A stretch of 64,000 bases of DNA from Leifsonia shinshuensis (GTDB lineage Bacteria > Actinomycetota > Actinomycetes > Actinomycetales > Microbacteriaceae): assembly GCF_022606355.1 (NCBI RefSeq), contig NZ_JAHHZQ010000004.1, forward strand, positions 1-64,000, given 5' to 3'. The position numbers were made by a program, and so were the translations under genes. Shown piece by piece: positions 1-8,998 of this stretch (positions are counted from its first letter, which is position 1; the number at the start of each line of letters is the position of its first letter). The notes below the pieces were generated by a model that searched no databases, had not been told where the DNA came from, and was given only the letters and a program-made list of their open reading frames with translations.

Positions 1-91
1 GACGCGCGGACGCCCGCGGGCTCCGAGCGCCCTCCTTTGGGGGCCACGCGGGTACTGGGGTTGAAACTGAGGATTTGTTACCTTTGTTTCC

Positions 92-1960
92 ATGGCGACT
101 GGTCTCTCGCACGAAGAAGCGCCGCCGCAGCCGACGGCATCGCCTCCTGAGCCGCGCCGACGTCGTCGAGGAGCGCTCGGTCTCGTCCTGATCGTCGTCG
201 TCGTCCTGCTCCTCTTCGCCGCCGCCTGGATCGGAGCGCGAGCGTACCTGGCCCATCAGGAGCTCACCGCGGCCTCTCCCGACGTGCAGGTGGTGAGGTC
301 CGCCCTCGAAGCGGGTGACACCGCCCGGGCCGAGGCCGCCGCCGCCGACCTCCAGAAGCGCGCCCATCACGCGGCGACTCTCACGAGCGACCCCGTCTGG
401 CAGACCGCGGAGATCATCCCGTGGGTCGGCCCGAACCTCGCCGCCGTGCGGACGGTCGCGGCCGCCACCGACACGCTCGCCACCGAGGTCGTTCGTCCGC
501 TGGTGTCGGTCGCCGGCTCCGTGGATCCCCGGGAGCTGAAGTTGTCGCACGGCGCGATCGCTCTGGCTCCCCTGCTGAAGGCTCAGCCGGTCGTGGAGAA
601 GGCGCAGACCGCGTTCGAAGCCGCTCAGCAGCAGATGGCCGGCATCGACGACCGGAGCGTGATCGTGCCGATCGCGACGGCCGTCGACAAGCTGCGCAGC
701 GCACTCACGGCGGTCTCTCCCGACCTGGAGGCCGCGGGCAACACCGCGCGGCTGCTGCCGGACATGCTCGGCGCCGCCGGGCCCCGCACGTATCTGATCG
801 TGGCGCAGAACCCGGCGGAACTCCGGGCGACAGGAGGCCTCATCGGCTCGGTCGCGGAGGTGACGACCGACAAAGGCGCCATCACGCTGGCCTCCCAGGC
901 GGCCGGCACCTCCATCGGTCCGTGGCCGGACCCGGTCTTCAGCGTGCCGAGCGCGACGACCGACCTGTACGGGCCGCTCGTCGGCCGCTACCTGCAGGAC
1001 GTCAACTTCACCCCGGACTTCCCGCTCGCCGCGCGAACGGCCTCCGCGATGTGGGTGAAGACGCACGGCGGCGTGGTCGACGGCGTCATCACGGTCGATC
1101 CCGTCGTACTGAGCGGGCTGCTGCGCGCAACGGGCCCCGTCACCCTTCCCTCGGGCGACGTGCTCACGTCGTCCAACGCGGTCTCGCTGCTGCTGAGCGG
1201 GATCTACGCCCGCTACCCGAATCAGCCGAACCTCCAGGACGCCTTCTTCTCCTCCGCCACGACGGCGCTCTTCAGCAAGATCTCGAGCGGGGGAGTCGAC
1301 GGCAAGGCTCTCGCCACCGCGCTCACCGCGGCCGGTTCGTCCGACCGGCTGCGGATCTGGAGCTCGCGACCGTCGGAGCAGTCGGTGCTGCAGTCGACCA
1401 CGCTCGCGGGGAATCTGCCGGTGTCGGATTCGCAGACGACCGCGCTGGGCGTCTACTTCAACGACGCCACCGGCTCGAAGATGGACTACTACCTGCAGAC
1501 GTCGGTCGCGGCCGGAGCGGCCGTGTGCCGCTTGGACGACAGGATCACGTCGGTCGTGCAAGTCACTCTGAAGAACAACGCCCCGGCCGATGCGGCGACG
1601 GCGCTGCCCCCGTATGTGACGGGCGATGGGACGTACGGGGTTCCCGCCGGCTCCATCCGCACGCGGATCGCGTTCTATGGGCCCGAGAAGGGGCTCCTCG
1701 CCGGAGTGAAGAGCAAGGGCGTGGATCTGCCGTCGCTCGCCGGCACGGACGACGGCCGACCGGTCGCCGTCGTGGAGGTCCAATTGAAGCCGGGGGAGTC
1801 GACCTCGGTGGACGTGCAGTTCCTCGGGACCATCCAGAAGGCGTCGGGACTCACCGTGGCGGTCACCCCGACCCTGACAGGGGACGGGACCACCCCCGAT
1901 GTGGGGGCACGGACGGCGGTGGGAAGCATTGCCGTCCCCTGTGCCGCCAGCGTAAAGTGA
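92..1960 (+). CDS. DUF4012 domain-containing membrane-anchored protein
   Basis: Protein of 622 residues. A cytoplasmic N-terminus rich in Pro and Arg (run RRRRR near residue 23) precedes one transmembrane segment at about residues 29-50. The rest is extracytoplasmic and matches the DUF4012 family by its overall pattern, including a block around residues 230-260 with AQNPAELRATGGLIGS. The biochemical role of the family is unknown; members usually sit in cell-envelope or polysaccharide loci of actinobacteria. The ATG at 92 gives the whole membrane anchor. A small surface-anchored protein follows 55 bases downstream on the same strand, so the two may be co-transcribed. Family assignment comes from recognised sequence features, not a search. 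Confidence 0.8.
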   Translation: MATGLSHEEAPPQPTASPPEPRRRRRGALGLVLIVVVVLLLFAAAWIGARAYLAHQELTAASPDVQVVRSALEAGDTARAEAAAADLQKRAHHAATLTSDPVWQTAEIIPWVGPNLAAVRTVAAATDTLATEVVRPLVSVAGSVDPRELKLSHGAIALAPLLKAQPVVEKAQTAFEAAQQQMAGIDDRSVIVPIATAVDKLRSALTAVSPDLEAAGNTARLLPDMLGAAGPRTYLIVAQNPAELRATGGLIGSVAEVTTDKGAITLASQAAGTSIGPWPDPVFSVPSATTDLYGPLVGRYLQDVNFTPDFPLAARTASAMWVKTHGGVVDGVITVDPVVLSGLLRATGPVTLPSGDVLTSSNAVSLLLSGIYARYPNQPNLQDAFFSSATTALFSKISSGGVDGKALATALTAAGSSDRLRIWSSRPSEQSVLQSTTLAGNLPVSDSQTTALGVYFNDATGSKMDYYLQTSVAAGAAVCRLDDRITSVVQVTLKNNAPADAATALPPYVTGDGTYGVPAGSIRTRIAFYGPEKGLLAGVKSKGVDLPSLAGTDDGRPVAVVEVQLKPGESTSVDVQFLGTIQKASGLTVAVTPTLTGDGTTPDVGARTAVGSIAVPCAASVK

Positions 1961-2015
1961 GCATTAATCACTAAATGCCCGACAGGTCGCCGGGTCGAGG
2001 GGAAGGCGTACCCGA

Positions 2016-2561
2016 ATGTTGAAGAAGATCCTGGCGGCGGCAGCCGTCGCCGCAGCTCTGCTTCTCGCCGCGCCGGCGGCCGCGAACGCAGTGGGCTACC
2101 CGAGCGGCGCTCCCTGCACGTTCGACGTGAGCACCACACAGGCAGGAGACTCGGCGACGCTCACGTGCGTGCCGGGCACCTGGCGCGACGGTGAGACCAT
2201 CACCTGGGTCGGCAGCGGTTCCGACGGCGCGAGCATCGTCATGGCGAGTTCTGTGACGTTCTCCAAGCACGCCAACGGCGACGGCAGCGACGTGCTGCAC
2301 GTCACGCTTCCGTCCGACGCGAGCGGCACCTACACGATCACCGGCACGGGGGCGAGCAGCGGTCACGTCTGCTCCGCATCCCTGACCGTGGTTCCGGCGG
2401 ACGCGTCGGCGTCGACCATCAGCGACCCGGGCAGCTCCGGCCTCGCCGACACCGGCTCCGTCATCGCGCAATGGGCGATCTGGACGGGCGCAGGCCTCCT
2501 GGTCATCGGCCTCGTGAGCGTCGCGGTCGCAGCGTGGATGCGCAAGGTGCGGTCGTCCTGA
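2016..2561 (+). CDS. Secreted surface protein with LAXTG sortase signal
   Basis: Protein of 181 residues. A Sec signal peptide covers about residues 1-25 (Lys-Lys start, Ala-rich core, likely cut after AAANA). A probable Ig-like secreted domain with two Cys follows. The C-terminus is a complete cell-wall sorting signal: LADTGS at about residue 143, a hydrophobic helix, and the basic tail RKVRSS. LAXTG is the motif used by class E sortases of high-GC actinobacteria, so covalent anchoring to peptidoglycan is inferred. No sortase gene is in the window. The function of the displayed domain is not recognised. It follows the DUF4012 gene closely and may belong to the same transcript. Confidence 0.75.
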   Translation: MLKKILAAAAVAAALLLAAPAAANAVGYPSGAPCTFDVSTTQAGDSATLTCVPGTWRDGETITWVGSGSDGASIVMASSVTFSKHANGDGSDVLHVTLPSDASGTYTITGTGASSGHVCSASLTVVPADASASTISDPGSSGLADTGSVIAQWAIWTGAGLLVIGLVSVAVAAWMRKVRSS

Positions 2562-2625
2562 CCGGTTCGTGCCGGGGCTCCTCTCTTCGGGGAATGGGCG
2601 GACGGTGGCAGCGGTTGCCCTCCCT

Positions 2626-3645
2626 GTGACCTCCGGCATCCCCCTCAACGTCCTCGACCTCGCCAGTAGACCCGCCGGCGGCAGCAACGCCGACGCAGTA
2701 GCCGGGACGATCCGCCTCGCACGAGAGGCGGAACGTCTCGGCTACCGGCGTTTCTGGGTCGCCGAGCACCACGGGATGCCGGCGATCGCCTCCAGCGCCC
2801 CCGCCGTGCTCATCGCCGGGATCGCGGCGGCGACCGAACGGATCCGCGTCGGTTCCGGTGGCGTGATGCTTCCCAATCACGCCCCGCTGGTCGTCGCCGA
2901 GCAGTTCGGCACGCTCCGCGCCCTCTACGGCGACCGCATCGACCTCGGGATCGGTCGTGCGCCCGGAACCGACGGCGCGACAGCGATGGCGCTGCGGCGC
3001 AGCGCCGAGGGGCTCGGCGTGGACGACTTCCCCCAGCAGCTCCTCGACCTGTTCGGTTTCTTCCATGGCGGCATGAGCGACGCGAACCCGCTGCACACCA
3101 TCACCGCCGTGCCCGGCCTCGGGGATGCCCCTCAGGTCTGGCTGCTCGGATCGAGCGGCTACAGCGCCCAGGTCGCGGCCGCTCTCGGCCTCCCGTTCGC
3201 CTTCGCCCACCATTTCGCCGGCGAGAACACCGAGGCGGCGCTCGACCTCTACCGGTCCCGGTTCGAGCCGGGGGAGCAGCTGAGCGAGCCGCACACGATG
3301 ATCGCCGTGAACGTGATCGCAGACGACGACCCCGCTCGGGTGCGCGCGCTGTCCCTGCCCGGGCAGTTGTCGTTCCTCCGCATGCGCCGGGGTCTCAAGC
3401 CCGAGCCGGTGAGCGTGGAGGAGGCGCTGGCCTACGAGTTCAGCCCGGCGGAGGAGGAGTTCATCGCGGCCCGCAACGCGCGCCAGGCGATCGGCACGCC
3501 CGACCAGGTGCGTGCCCGGCTCGACGCGCTGGTCGCCTCCACCGGCGTGGACGAGCTGATGGTGTCCTCCGGCGCCGCCACGGTCGAAGGTCGCATCCGG
3601 TCACTGGAGGTCGTCGCGGAGTTGTACCCGGCCGAGGCTCACTGA
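2626..3645 (+). CDS. LLM-class (luciferase-like) flavin-dependent oxidoreductase
   Basis: A bacterial-luciferase-like TIM-barrel monooxygenase. Visible family signatures are the N-terminal PLNVLDLA, the block [40 protein letters not shown], and the phosphate-binding region [12 protein letters not shown]. Such enzymes use reduced FMN supplied by a separate reductase to oxidise a substrate with O2; the substrate cannot be told. Three in-frame GTG starts exist (2569, 2605, 2626). I chose 2626 because it places the conserved PLNVLDLA strand near the N-terminus as in relatives, but no strong ribosome site supports any of them. The next gene is an FMN reductase, consistent with a two-component system. 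Confidence 0.85.
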   Translation: MTSGIPLNVLDLASRPAGGSNADAVAGTIRLAREAERLGYRRFWVAEHHGMPAIASSAPAVLIAGIAAATERIRVGSGGVMLPNHAPLVVAEQFGTLRALYGDRIDLGIGRAPGTDGATAMALRRSAEGLGVDDFPQQLLDLFGFFHGGMSDANPLHTITAVPGLGDAPQVWLLGSSGYSAQVAAALGLPFAFAHHFAGENTEAALDLYRSRFEPGEQLSEPHTMIAVNVIADDDPARVRALSLPGQLSFLRMRRGLKPEPVSVEEALAYEFSPAEEEFIAARNARQAIGTPDQVRARLDALVASTGVDELMVSSGAATVEGRIRSLEVVAELYPAEAH

Positions 3646-3776
3646 GAGTGCGCGCCGGGCTCGCTGTTGCGGCACGGCGGCTTCGTGACGGCGCGTGACG
3701 GTCGGACGGGCGTTCGCCGACACCCGGGGGTAGCGTTGGGCGCACCCCGACCCCCCTCAGTGAAGGCGGTACCCGC

Positions 3777-4370
3777 ATGGCACACGCACCCCACGTCGTC
3801 GGCGTGAGCGGCAGCCCGACCGCGCCCTCCCGCACGACCGTGCTCGTCGACGAGGTCGCGCGCTCGTTCGCCGAAGCGACCGGCGGAACCTCGACGACGA
3901 TCGAGCTCGCGCCCCTGCTCGCCGACCTCGGTGCGGCGCCGTTCCGCAGCGGCCTGAGCGCCCGGGTGCAGGAGGCGCTGGAGACGGTGGAGTCCGCCGA
4001 CGTGGTCGTGGTCGGCTCGCCGGCCTACCGGGCCACCTACACGGGCCTGTTCAAGCTCTTCTTCGACCACATCGGCCAGTACGCCCTGATCGACAAGCCG
4101 ATCGTCCTCACGGCGACGGGCGGCAGCGATCGTCACGCCCTCCTGGTGGAACACCAGATGCGCCCCCTCTTCGGCTTCTTCCAGTCGCTCACGCTGCCGC
4201 TCGGGATCTACGCGGCCGAGGCGGACTTCAAGGACTACGCCATCACCTCCGACGACCTCCGCGAACGCATCAACACGGCGGTCTCACGCACCCTCCCGCT
4301 CATCCGCTCGCACATCGACCCGGAGACGATCTACGCGCCCGTGGAGTTCGCGCGGCCGGATGCGTTCTGA
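3777..4370 (+). CDS. NADPH-dependent FMN reductase (CE1759/MsuE type)
   Basis: Protein of 197 residues with a flavodoxin-like fold. The N-terminal GVSGSPTAPSRT matches the FMN phosphate loop of the SsuE/MsuE reductases. VVGSPAYRATYTGLFKLFFDH is the second flavin-binding signature, and TATGGSDRH and EHQMRPLFGFF continue the family pattern. It reduces FMN with NAD(P)H and hands FMNH2 to a monooxygenase. The gene lies 131 bases after the luciferase-like oxidoreductase on the same strand, so it is the natural partner. Two hairpins follow its stop codon. Confidence 0.88.
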   Translation: MAHAPHVVGVSGSPTAPSRTTVLVDEVARSFAEATGGTSTTIELAPLLADLGAAPFRSGLSARVQEALETVESADVVVVGSPAYRATYTGLFKLFFDHIGQYALIDKPIVLTATGGSDRHALLVEHQMRPLFGFFQSLTLPLGIYAAEADFKDYAITSDDLRERINTAVSRTLPLIRSHIDPETIYAPVEFARPDAF

Positions 4371-4383
4371 GGGTGAGCTGTAG

Positions 4384-4417
4384 GGAGCCGGCTCGGGAGC
4401 TTCCCGGGCCGGCTTTC
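4384..4417 (+). terminator. GC-rich hairpin after FMN reductase gene
   Basis: An inverted repeat with AGCCGGC and GCCGGCT arms and an inner CGGGAG/TCCCG stem is followed by TTTCG. It sits 14 bases past the stop codon and reads as a plausible intrinsic terminator for the plus-strand unit. Confidence 0.5.
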
Positions 4418-4430
4418 GTAGACCTGGCAG

Positions 4431-4471
4431 ACGAAGAGGGCCGGCTCGCTGAGCGAGCCGGCCCTCTTCGT
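4431..4471. terminator. Perfect 20-bp-arm hairpin between reductase gene and tRNA-Pro
   Basis: Bases 4431-4450 are the exact reverse complement of 4452-4471, with a single central G at 4451. No long U-run is present on either strand. It lies between the convergent FMN reductase (+) and tRNA-Pro (-), so it can serve as a bidirectional terminator. Confidence 0.65.
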
Positions 4472-4483
4472 CTTGCTGTTGGG

Positions 4484-4557
<74 letters not shown>

Positions 4558-4634
4558 GTGGCCCGAAGGCCTCATCTAGGATACACGAGCGGGAGGGGTA
4601 CAAATGACCATCCCCGCACGGTCGGAGGCGTGGA

Positions 4635-5618
4635 CTACTCCGACGCGGTCAGCGTCACCAGCGTCGCCTCCGGCCGGCACGCGAACCGCACCGGGGCGTA
4701 GATCGACGTGCCGAGACCGGCCGAGACGTTGAGGTAGGCCGCACGGAACGCGTGCCTCCAGATGCTGAGCCCCTTGACCTGCTGGCGGGGGATGTCGCAG
4801 TTGGTGACCAGAGCTCCGAAGCCCGGGACGCACACCTGACCACCGTGCGTGTGGCCGGCGAAGATCATCGATGCGCCGTAGGTGACGAACGCGTCGAGCA
4901 CTCGACGGTAGGGTGCGTGGACGACGCCCAGTGTCACGGTCGGGCGCTCGCTGCGCGGCTCGTCGTCCGGCCACATCGCGTCGTCGGAGTACGGGTCGTT
5001 CTCGCGCAGTTCGTCCAGCGCGCCCGGGATGGCCTCCAGCCGGTCGGCCTGGATGTGCGGGTCGTTGACACCGAACAGCTCGAGGTGCGTCCCGTTGATG
5101 TCGAGAGCGCCGGCGGCGTTGTTGAGGTTCAGCCAGCCGAGGCTGTCGAAGTACGCGGTGAGCGCCCTGTCGTCGAGGCGTGGAGCCGTCGTCGAGTGGC
5201 GTTTCGACGGCCCGCGGAAGTACTTCAACGGGTTCTTGAGCTGCGGACCGTAGTAGTCGTTCGAGCCGTGGACGAACACCCCCGGCACGCCGCGGAACGC
5301 GTCGAACGCGGCACGGATGCCCTCCAAGCCGTTCTCATGGCTGAGGTTGTCGCCGGTGTCGACGATCAGGTCCGGCTGAAAGCGTGCGAGCTCCCGCACC
5401 CACTGCTGCTTGTCACGCTGCCACGGCGCCATGTGCAGGTCGGACAGGTGCAGCACCCGGATCGGCTTCGCGCCGGCCGGGAGCACCGGAACGCTCACCT
5501 CCCGCAGGGTGAACGCGCGACGCTCGACGAGCGACCCGTACGCGAACGCGGCCGCGCCGGCACCGGCGAGCACCGCGAGCGCGGTGCCCACCGGATGGAA
5601 GCCCGACGAGCGCGCCAC
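4635..5618 (-). CDS. Membrane-anchored metallophosphoesterase
   Basis: Protein of 327 residues. An N-terminal hydrophobic helix (about residues 9-30) is followed by a calcineurin-like phosphoesterase domain with all dinuclear-metal motifs: LHLSDLHM, DTGDN, GSNDYYG, a late His in VVHAPYRR, and FAGHTHGGQ. The substrate is unknown; a membrane-associated phosphodiester is likely. The GTG start at 5618 overlaps the TAG of the upstream penicillin-binding protein gene by one base, so the two are translationally coupled. The open frame extends far upstream inside the PBP gene, but that part is out-of-frame PBP sequence and not real. Confidence 0.9.
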   Translation of the reverse strand: MARSSGFHPVGTALAVLAGAGAAAFAYGSLVERRAFTLREVSVPVLPAGAKPIRVLHLSDLHMAPWQRDKQQWVRELARFQPDLIVDTGDNLSHENGLEGIRAAFDAFRGVPGVFVHGSNDYYGPQLKNPLKYFRGPSKRHSTTAPRLDDRALTAYFDSLGWLNLNNAAGALDINGTHLELFGVNDPHIQADRLEAIPGALDELRENDPYSDDAMWPDDEPRSERPTVTLGVVHAPYRRVLDAFVTYGASMIFAGHTHGGQVCVPGFGALVTNCDIPRQQVKGLSIWRHAFRAAYLNVSAGLGTSIYAPVRFACRPEATLVTLTASE

Positions 5619-8185
5619 TAGCCGCCCGCTCCCGGACCAGGAGAGGCAGTGCTCTTCTGAAGCGTGAGCGTGACCTGGGTGCCGGCCTTCGCGGCCGTTC
5701 CCGCGCCGGGATCCATCGCCTGGACGATGTCGTCGGGGGAGGCCCCTCCACCGTTGACCTTGGCGCTGAACCCGGCGGCCGCAAGGGCCTGTTGCGCATC
5801 GGAGAGTTTCTGTCCGACCACGTTCGGAATGGCGACGAGGGAGCCATTGCTCGTGTAGAGCGTGACGACGGTGCCCTTGCCCACGGATGCGCCGGCGGCG
5901 GGGTTGCTCGATGCGACCGTGCCGGCCGGGGCGGCCGAATCCTGCGGGCCGCCGTCGGCGCTGTCGAGGCCGAGGCCACTCAGGATCGACTTCGCCTCTG
6001 CCGGAGACTTGCCGGCGAGGTCGGGAACCGTCACCTGGACTCCCTGCACGAGCTTGCTGCTCGGCGCGGGGAATGCGTCGCCGCCGTACTTGCCGACGGC
6101 GGCCGCCATCATTGCGCGCTGGACAGCCGTTCGGGCGCTCGCCGGGGAGATGCCATGGGTCGGGTAGGTCCTCCGCATGTCTTGGTGGCCGCTGACATTG
6201 CCGACCCAGTACGCGCCGGCGACTTTCGTCGTGGCGGCCACGAGCCAGAGCTGCTCGTTGCCGTCCGTCGTGCCGGTCTTGGCGAGCATGTCCTTGCCGG
6301 TGTTGTTCACGGTCGCCGCGGTTCCACCGCTCTGCGTGACCTTCTGCATCGCGAACGCCATGCCGGCCGCGATGGCGGGGTCGACGGACTGCTGGCACTT
6401 CGTCGCCGGAGGCTTGACCTCCTTGCCGCCGCCGTCGACGATCTTGTCGATCGCGATGGGGGAGCAGGTGACACCGCCGTTCGCGATGCCGGCGAACGCT
6501 GTGGCCATGGTCAGAGGCGCGATCTCGTTGGTGCCGAGGACGCTCGCGGGGTTCGTGCCGAGTTCCTCGCCCTTGGCGGTGTGCACGTCGAAGGCCTGCG
6601 CGGTGTCGCGGATCTTGCACATGTCGAGCTGGGACGCCATCGAGACGAAAGCGGTATTGATCGACATCGCAGTGGCCTGGATGGCGCTACGGGTGCCCTC
6701 CTCGCCCGAGCTGTCGTTCGTGGGCCAACGGGCGCCCGTCGACGGATACGAGCCTCCGGGGTAGCAATAGCCCTTGAACGTCCCGCTGGGGTACGTGCGG
6801 ACGTTCGCGTTCACCGTCTCGTAGAGCGAGTGGCCTTCCTTGAGCCACTCCGCCAGAGTGAACGTCTTGTACGTCGATCCCACCTGGAAGCCGCCCGAGC
6901 CGCCGTACTGGTAGTCGGTCGCGTAGTTGATGCTCGTGTAGTTCGGGCCGGTGTTCTCCGGGTCCTGGCTGTAATCCTTGTTCTGGGCCATGTAGAGCAC
7001 GCGGCCGGTCCCCGGCTGCACTCCGACGAGCACGCCGCCGATGTCGAACTTGTACGCCTTGGGCACGTAGGAGTCGAGTGTGTCTTCCGCGACCTTCTGC
7101 AGGTCGAGGTCGAGGGACGTGTAGATCTTGTAGCCGCCACGGTTGAAGTTGGCGGCGCGGGTGTCCTCGTCTTTGCCGAACGACTCGTCGTTGAGGATGA
7201 TCCGCTGCACATAGTCGCAGAAGTAGGCCGCACCGCCCGCTGTCTGGCAGCCTCGCGTCGACGGCGTGATCACCGGAGTGATCGGGGTCTTGATCGCCTC
7301 GTCGTACTGCGTCTTCGTCAGTTTCTTGTATTCGTACATCTTGGCGAGGATGTAGTCGCGCCGATCCTTGTTCGCGGCGTAGCCATTGGCAGCGCCGTTG
7401 GTCGTCGAGTCGGGGTTGTCGAGCTTGAGGCGCGTCGGGTTGTTGACGATCGCGACCAGGCTCGCGGCCTGAGCGGGAGTCAGCGCCGCGGCGGTCGTGT
7501 TGAAGTAGTACCGGGCTGCGGCCTCGATGCCGTAGACCGAACCGCCGAAGCCGACGATGTTGAGGTAGCCCTCGAGGATCTGGTCCTTCGTGTACTTCTT
7601 CTCCAGACCGATGGCGTACTTCATCTCCTTGACCTTGCGGTCGGGGGTGACGCCCGTCGAGTCGTCGACGCAGGTGTTGTACTTGCTCTTCTGCTCCTTG
7701 GTCTTGACCGGCATGGCCTCGCACTTCTGCAGCAGGACGTTCTTCACGTACTGCTGGGTGATCGAGGACCCGCCCTGCACACCGCCGCCGGAGACCGTGG
7801 ACAGCACACCGCGCACGGTGCCCTGGATGTCGACGCCGCCGTGGCTGTAGAAGCGCGGGTCCTCACCGGCGACGAGAGCGTCCTTGGCCGCCTGCGACAT
7901 CTGATCGAAGCCGACGGGGAGGCGGTTCTGCGAGTAGAAGGTCGCGAGGGGGTAATCCTGGTCGCCGTTCTTGGCGTAGATGGTGGTCGGCTGGGCGAGC
8001 TGGCCGATCTGGAGGTACTCGGGAAGACCCTCGAAGACGCCGATACCGTTGTTGGCGGCCATGCCCGTCACGGCGATGGCGGGGGTGACGGCAGCGGTGA
8101 CCAGAAGACCGGCCACGGCACTCATGCCGACGAAAGCGCCGACAGCTCCGAGCACACCTCTAGCCTGTGGTTTTTGCGCAGACAT
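5618..8185 (-). CDS. Class A penicillin-binding protein (glycosyltransferase/transpeptidase) with PASTA domains
   Basis: Protein of 855 residues that polymerises and crosslinks peptidoglycan outside the membrane. Order: short cytoplasmic tail, one membrane helix at about 12-38, GT51 glycosyltransferase (EDPRFYSHGGVD, GGSSITQQYVKN), then transpeptidase with SxxK in GSTYKTF, SxN in SINTAF and KTG in AKTGTTDG. The C-terminus has two PASTA repeats, starting near VPDLAGKSPAEA and IPNVVGQKLSDA, which bind muropeptides or beta-lactams. The ATG at 8185 is chosen because upstream frame extension runs into the divergent promoter region. The last base overlaps the GTG of the metallophosphoesterase gene. 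Confidence 0.93.
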   Translation of the reverse strand: MSAQKPQARGVLGAVGAFVGMSAVAGLLVTAAVTPAIAVTGMAANNGIGVFEGLPEYLQIGQLAQPTTIYAKNGDQDYPLATFYSQNRLPVGFDQMSQAAKDALVAGEDPRFYSHGGVDIQGTVRGVLSTVSGGGVQGGSSITQQYVKNVLLQKCEAMPVKTKEQKSKYNTCVDDSTGVTPDRKVKEMKYAIGLEKKYTKDQILEGYLNIVGFGGSVYGIEAAARYYFNTTAAALTPAQAASLVAIVNNPTRLKLDNPDSTTNGAANGYAANKDRRDYILAKMYEYKKLTKTQYDEAIKTPITPVITPSTRGCQTAGGAAYFCDYVQRIILNDESFGKDEDTRAANFNRGGYKIYTSLDLDLQKVAEDTLDSYVPKAYKFDIGGVLVGVQPGTGRVLYMAQNKDYSQDPENTGPNYTSINYATDYQYGGSGGFQVGSTYKTFTLAEWLKEGHSLYETVNANVRTYPSGTFKGYCYPGGSYPSTGARWPTNDSSGEEGTRSAIQATAMSINTAFVSMASQLDMCKIRDTAQAFDVHTAKGEELGTNPASVLGTNEIAPLTMATAFAGIANGGVTCSPIAIDKIVDGGGKEVKPPATKCQQSVDPAIAAGMAFAMQKVTQSGGTAATVNNTGKDMLAKTGTTDGNEQLWLVAATTKVAGAYWVGNVSGHQDMRRTYPTHGISPASARTAVQRAMMAAAVGKYGGDAFPAPSSKLVQGVQVTVPDLAGKSPAEAKSILSGLGLDSADGGPQDSAAPAGTVASSNPAAGASVGKGTVVTLYTSNGSLVAIPNVVGQKLSDAQQALAAAGFSAKVNGGGASPDDIVQAMDPGAGTAAKAGTQVTLTLQKSTASPGPGAGG

Positions 8186-8237
8186 AGGATCAGAGTAGGC
8201 GATGAACCTGTTAAACCCCCCGAATGAAAAGAGCACC

Positions 8238-8405
8238 ATGCTGCGCTGGGAATACCTTACGACTCCTCTCATGATCCATAACACCGCCGCCATCCTCACC
8301 AACTGGGGCTCGGAGGGGTGGGAGCTGGTGCAGGTCGTGACCGGCCCGGAGGGCGGCCTGGTGGCCTACCTCAAGCGTCCGGTGCAGAGCGAGGAGGTCG
8401 CCTGA
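8238..8405 (+). CDS. DUF4177 small protein
   Basis: A 55-residue protein beginning MLRWEYLTTPL. The pattern WEY...ILTNWGSEGWELVQV followed by a Leu-Lys-Arg strand is typical of DUF4177 proteins, whose function is unknown. The ATG at 8238 has AAAAGAG just upstream; an earlier in-frame start at 8202 would run into the divergent PBP promoter region. Its TGA overlaps the ATG of the RidA gene by one base, so the two form a coupled operon. Confidence 0.8.
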   Translation: MLRWEYLTTPLMIHNTAAILTNWGSEGWELVQVVTGPEGGLVAYLKRPVQSEEVA

Positions 8406-8875
8406 TGGCCGCGATCGAAGCGCGTCTGGCCGAGCTCGGCATCGAGCTCCCCGCCGTCGTCCCGCCGGTCGCCGCCTACACGCCCGCGGTCGTCGACAGC
8501 GGGCACGTGTACACCTCCGGCCAGCTCCCGATGGTGTCGGGCGCTCTGCCCGCGACCGGTAAGGTCGGCGACGGTCACGGACTCATTCCGGCCGACGACG
8601 CCAAGAAGTACGCCCGCATCTGCGCGCTCAACGCCCTCGCGGCGGTCAAGAGCGTCATCGGATCGCTCGACCGGGTGACGCGCGTGGTGAAGGTCGTCGG
8701 CTTCGTCGCCTCCGACCCTTCGTTCACCGGCCAGCCCGGAGTCATCAACGGCGCCTCCGAGGTGCTCGGCGAGATCTTCGGCGACGCCGGTGTCCACGCC
8801 CGCTCAGCCGTCGGCGTCGCCGTCCTCCCGCTCGACGCGCCCGTCGAGGTCGAACTCATCGTCGCCTACGAGTAG
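8405..8875 (+). CDS. RidA family protein
   Basis: Protein of 156 residues of the YjgF/YER057c/UK114 family. It shows VYTSGQLPM near the N-terminus and the C-terminal signature ARSAVGVAVLPLDAPVEVEL. RidA proteins are trimeric deaminases that hydrolyse reactive enamine/imine intermediates from PLP enzymes, but this longer subgroup is less well characterised, so the substrate is open. Translation is probably coupled to the upstream DUF4177 gene through the TGATG overlap. A long hairpin lies just after the gene. Confidence 0.88.
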   Translation: MAAIEARLAELGIELPAVVPPVAAYTPAVVDSGHVYTSGQLPMVSGALPATGKVGDGHGLIPADDAKKYARICALNALAAVKSVIGSLDRVTRVVKVVGFVASDPSFTGQPGVINGASEVLGEIFGDAGVHARSAVGVAVLPLDAPVEVELIVAYE

Positions 8876-8880
8876 GCCGC

Positions 8881-8919
8881 GAGCGCAGGCGCCGAGCACA
8901 GGCGCCGAGCACAGCCGCC
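8881..8919. repeat. 13-bp short tandem repeat, three copies
   Basis: Three near-identical 13-base units of the form GAGCRCAGGCGCC lie end to end right after the RidA stop. The third unit runs into the left arm of the adjoining long hairpin. No coding role is evident. Confidence 0.75.
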
Positions 8920-8980
8920 CAGCGCAGGAGAACCGCCGCGAATCCACTCGATTCGCGGCGGTTCTCCTGCGCTGGGCGGC
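8914..8980. terminator. 31-bp perfect inverted repeat between ridA and acs
   Basis: Bases 8914-8944 are the exact reverse complement of 8950-8980 with a 5-base loop (CACTC). The stem is unusually long and perfect and has no U-tract. It sits between converging genes and is probably a bidirectional terminator or transcript stabiliser. Confidence 0.75.
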
Positions 8981-8998
8981 GGCCTCCTGAGGCCCCGG

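Noticed and set aside
5792-8227. 811-codon plus-strand frame opposite the penicillin-binding protein
   Set aside because: Antisense shadow of a gene with complete catalytic motifs.
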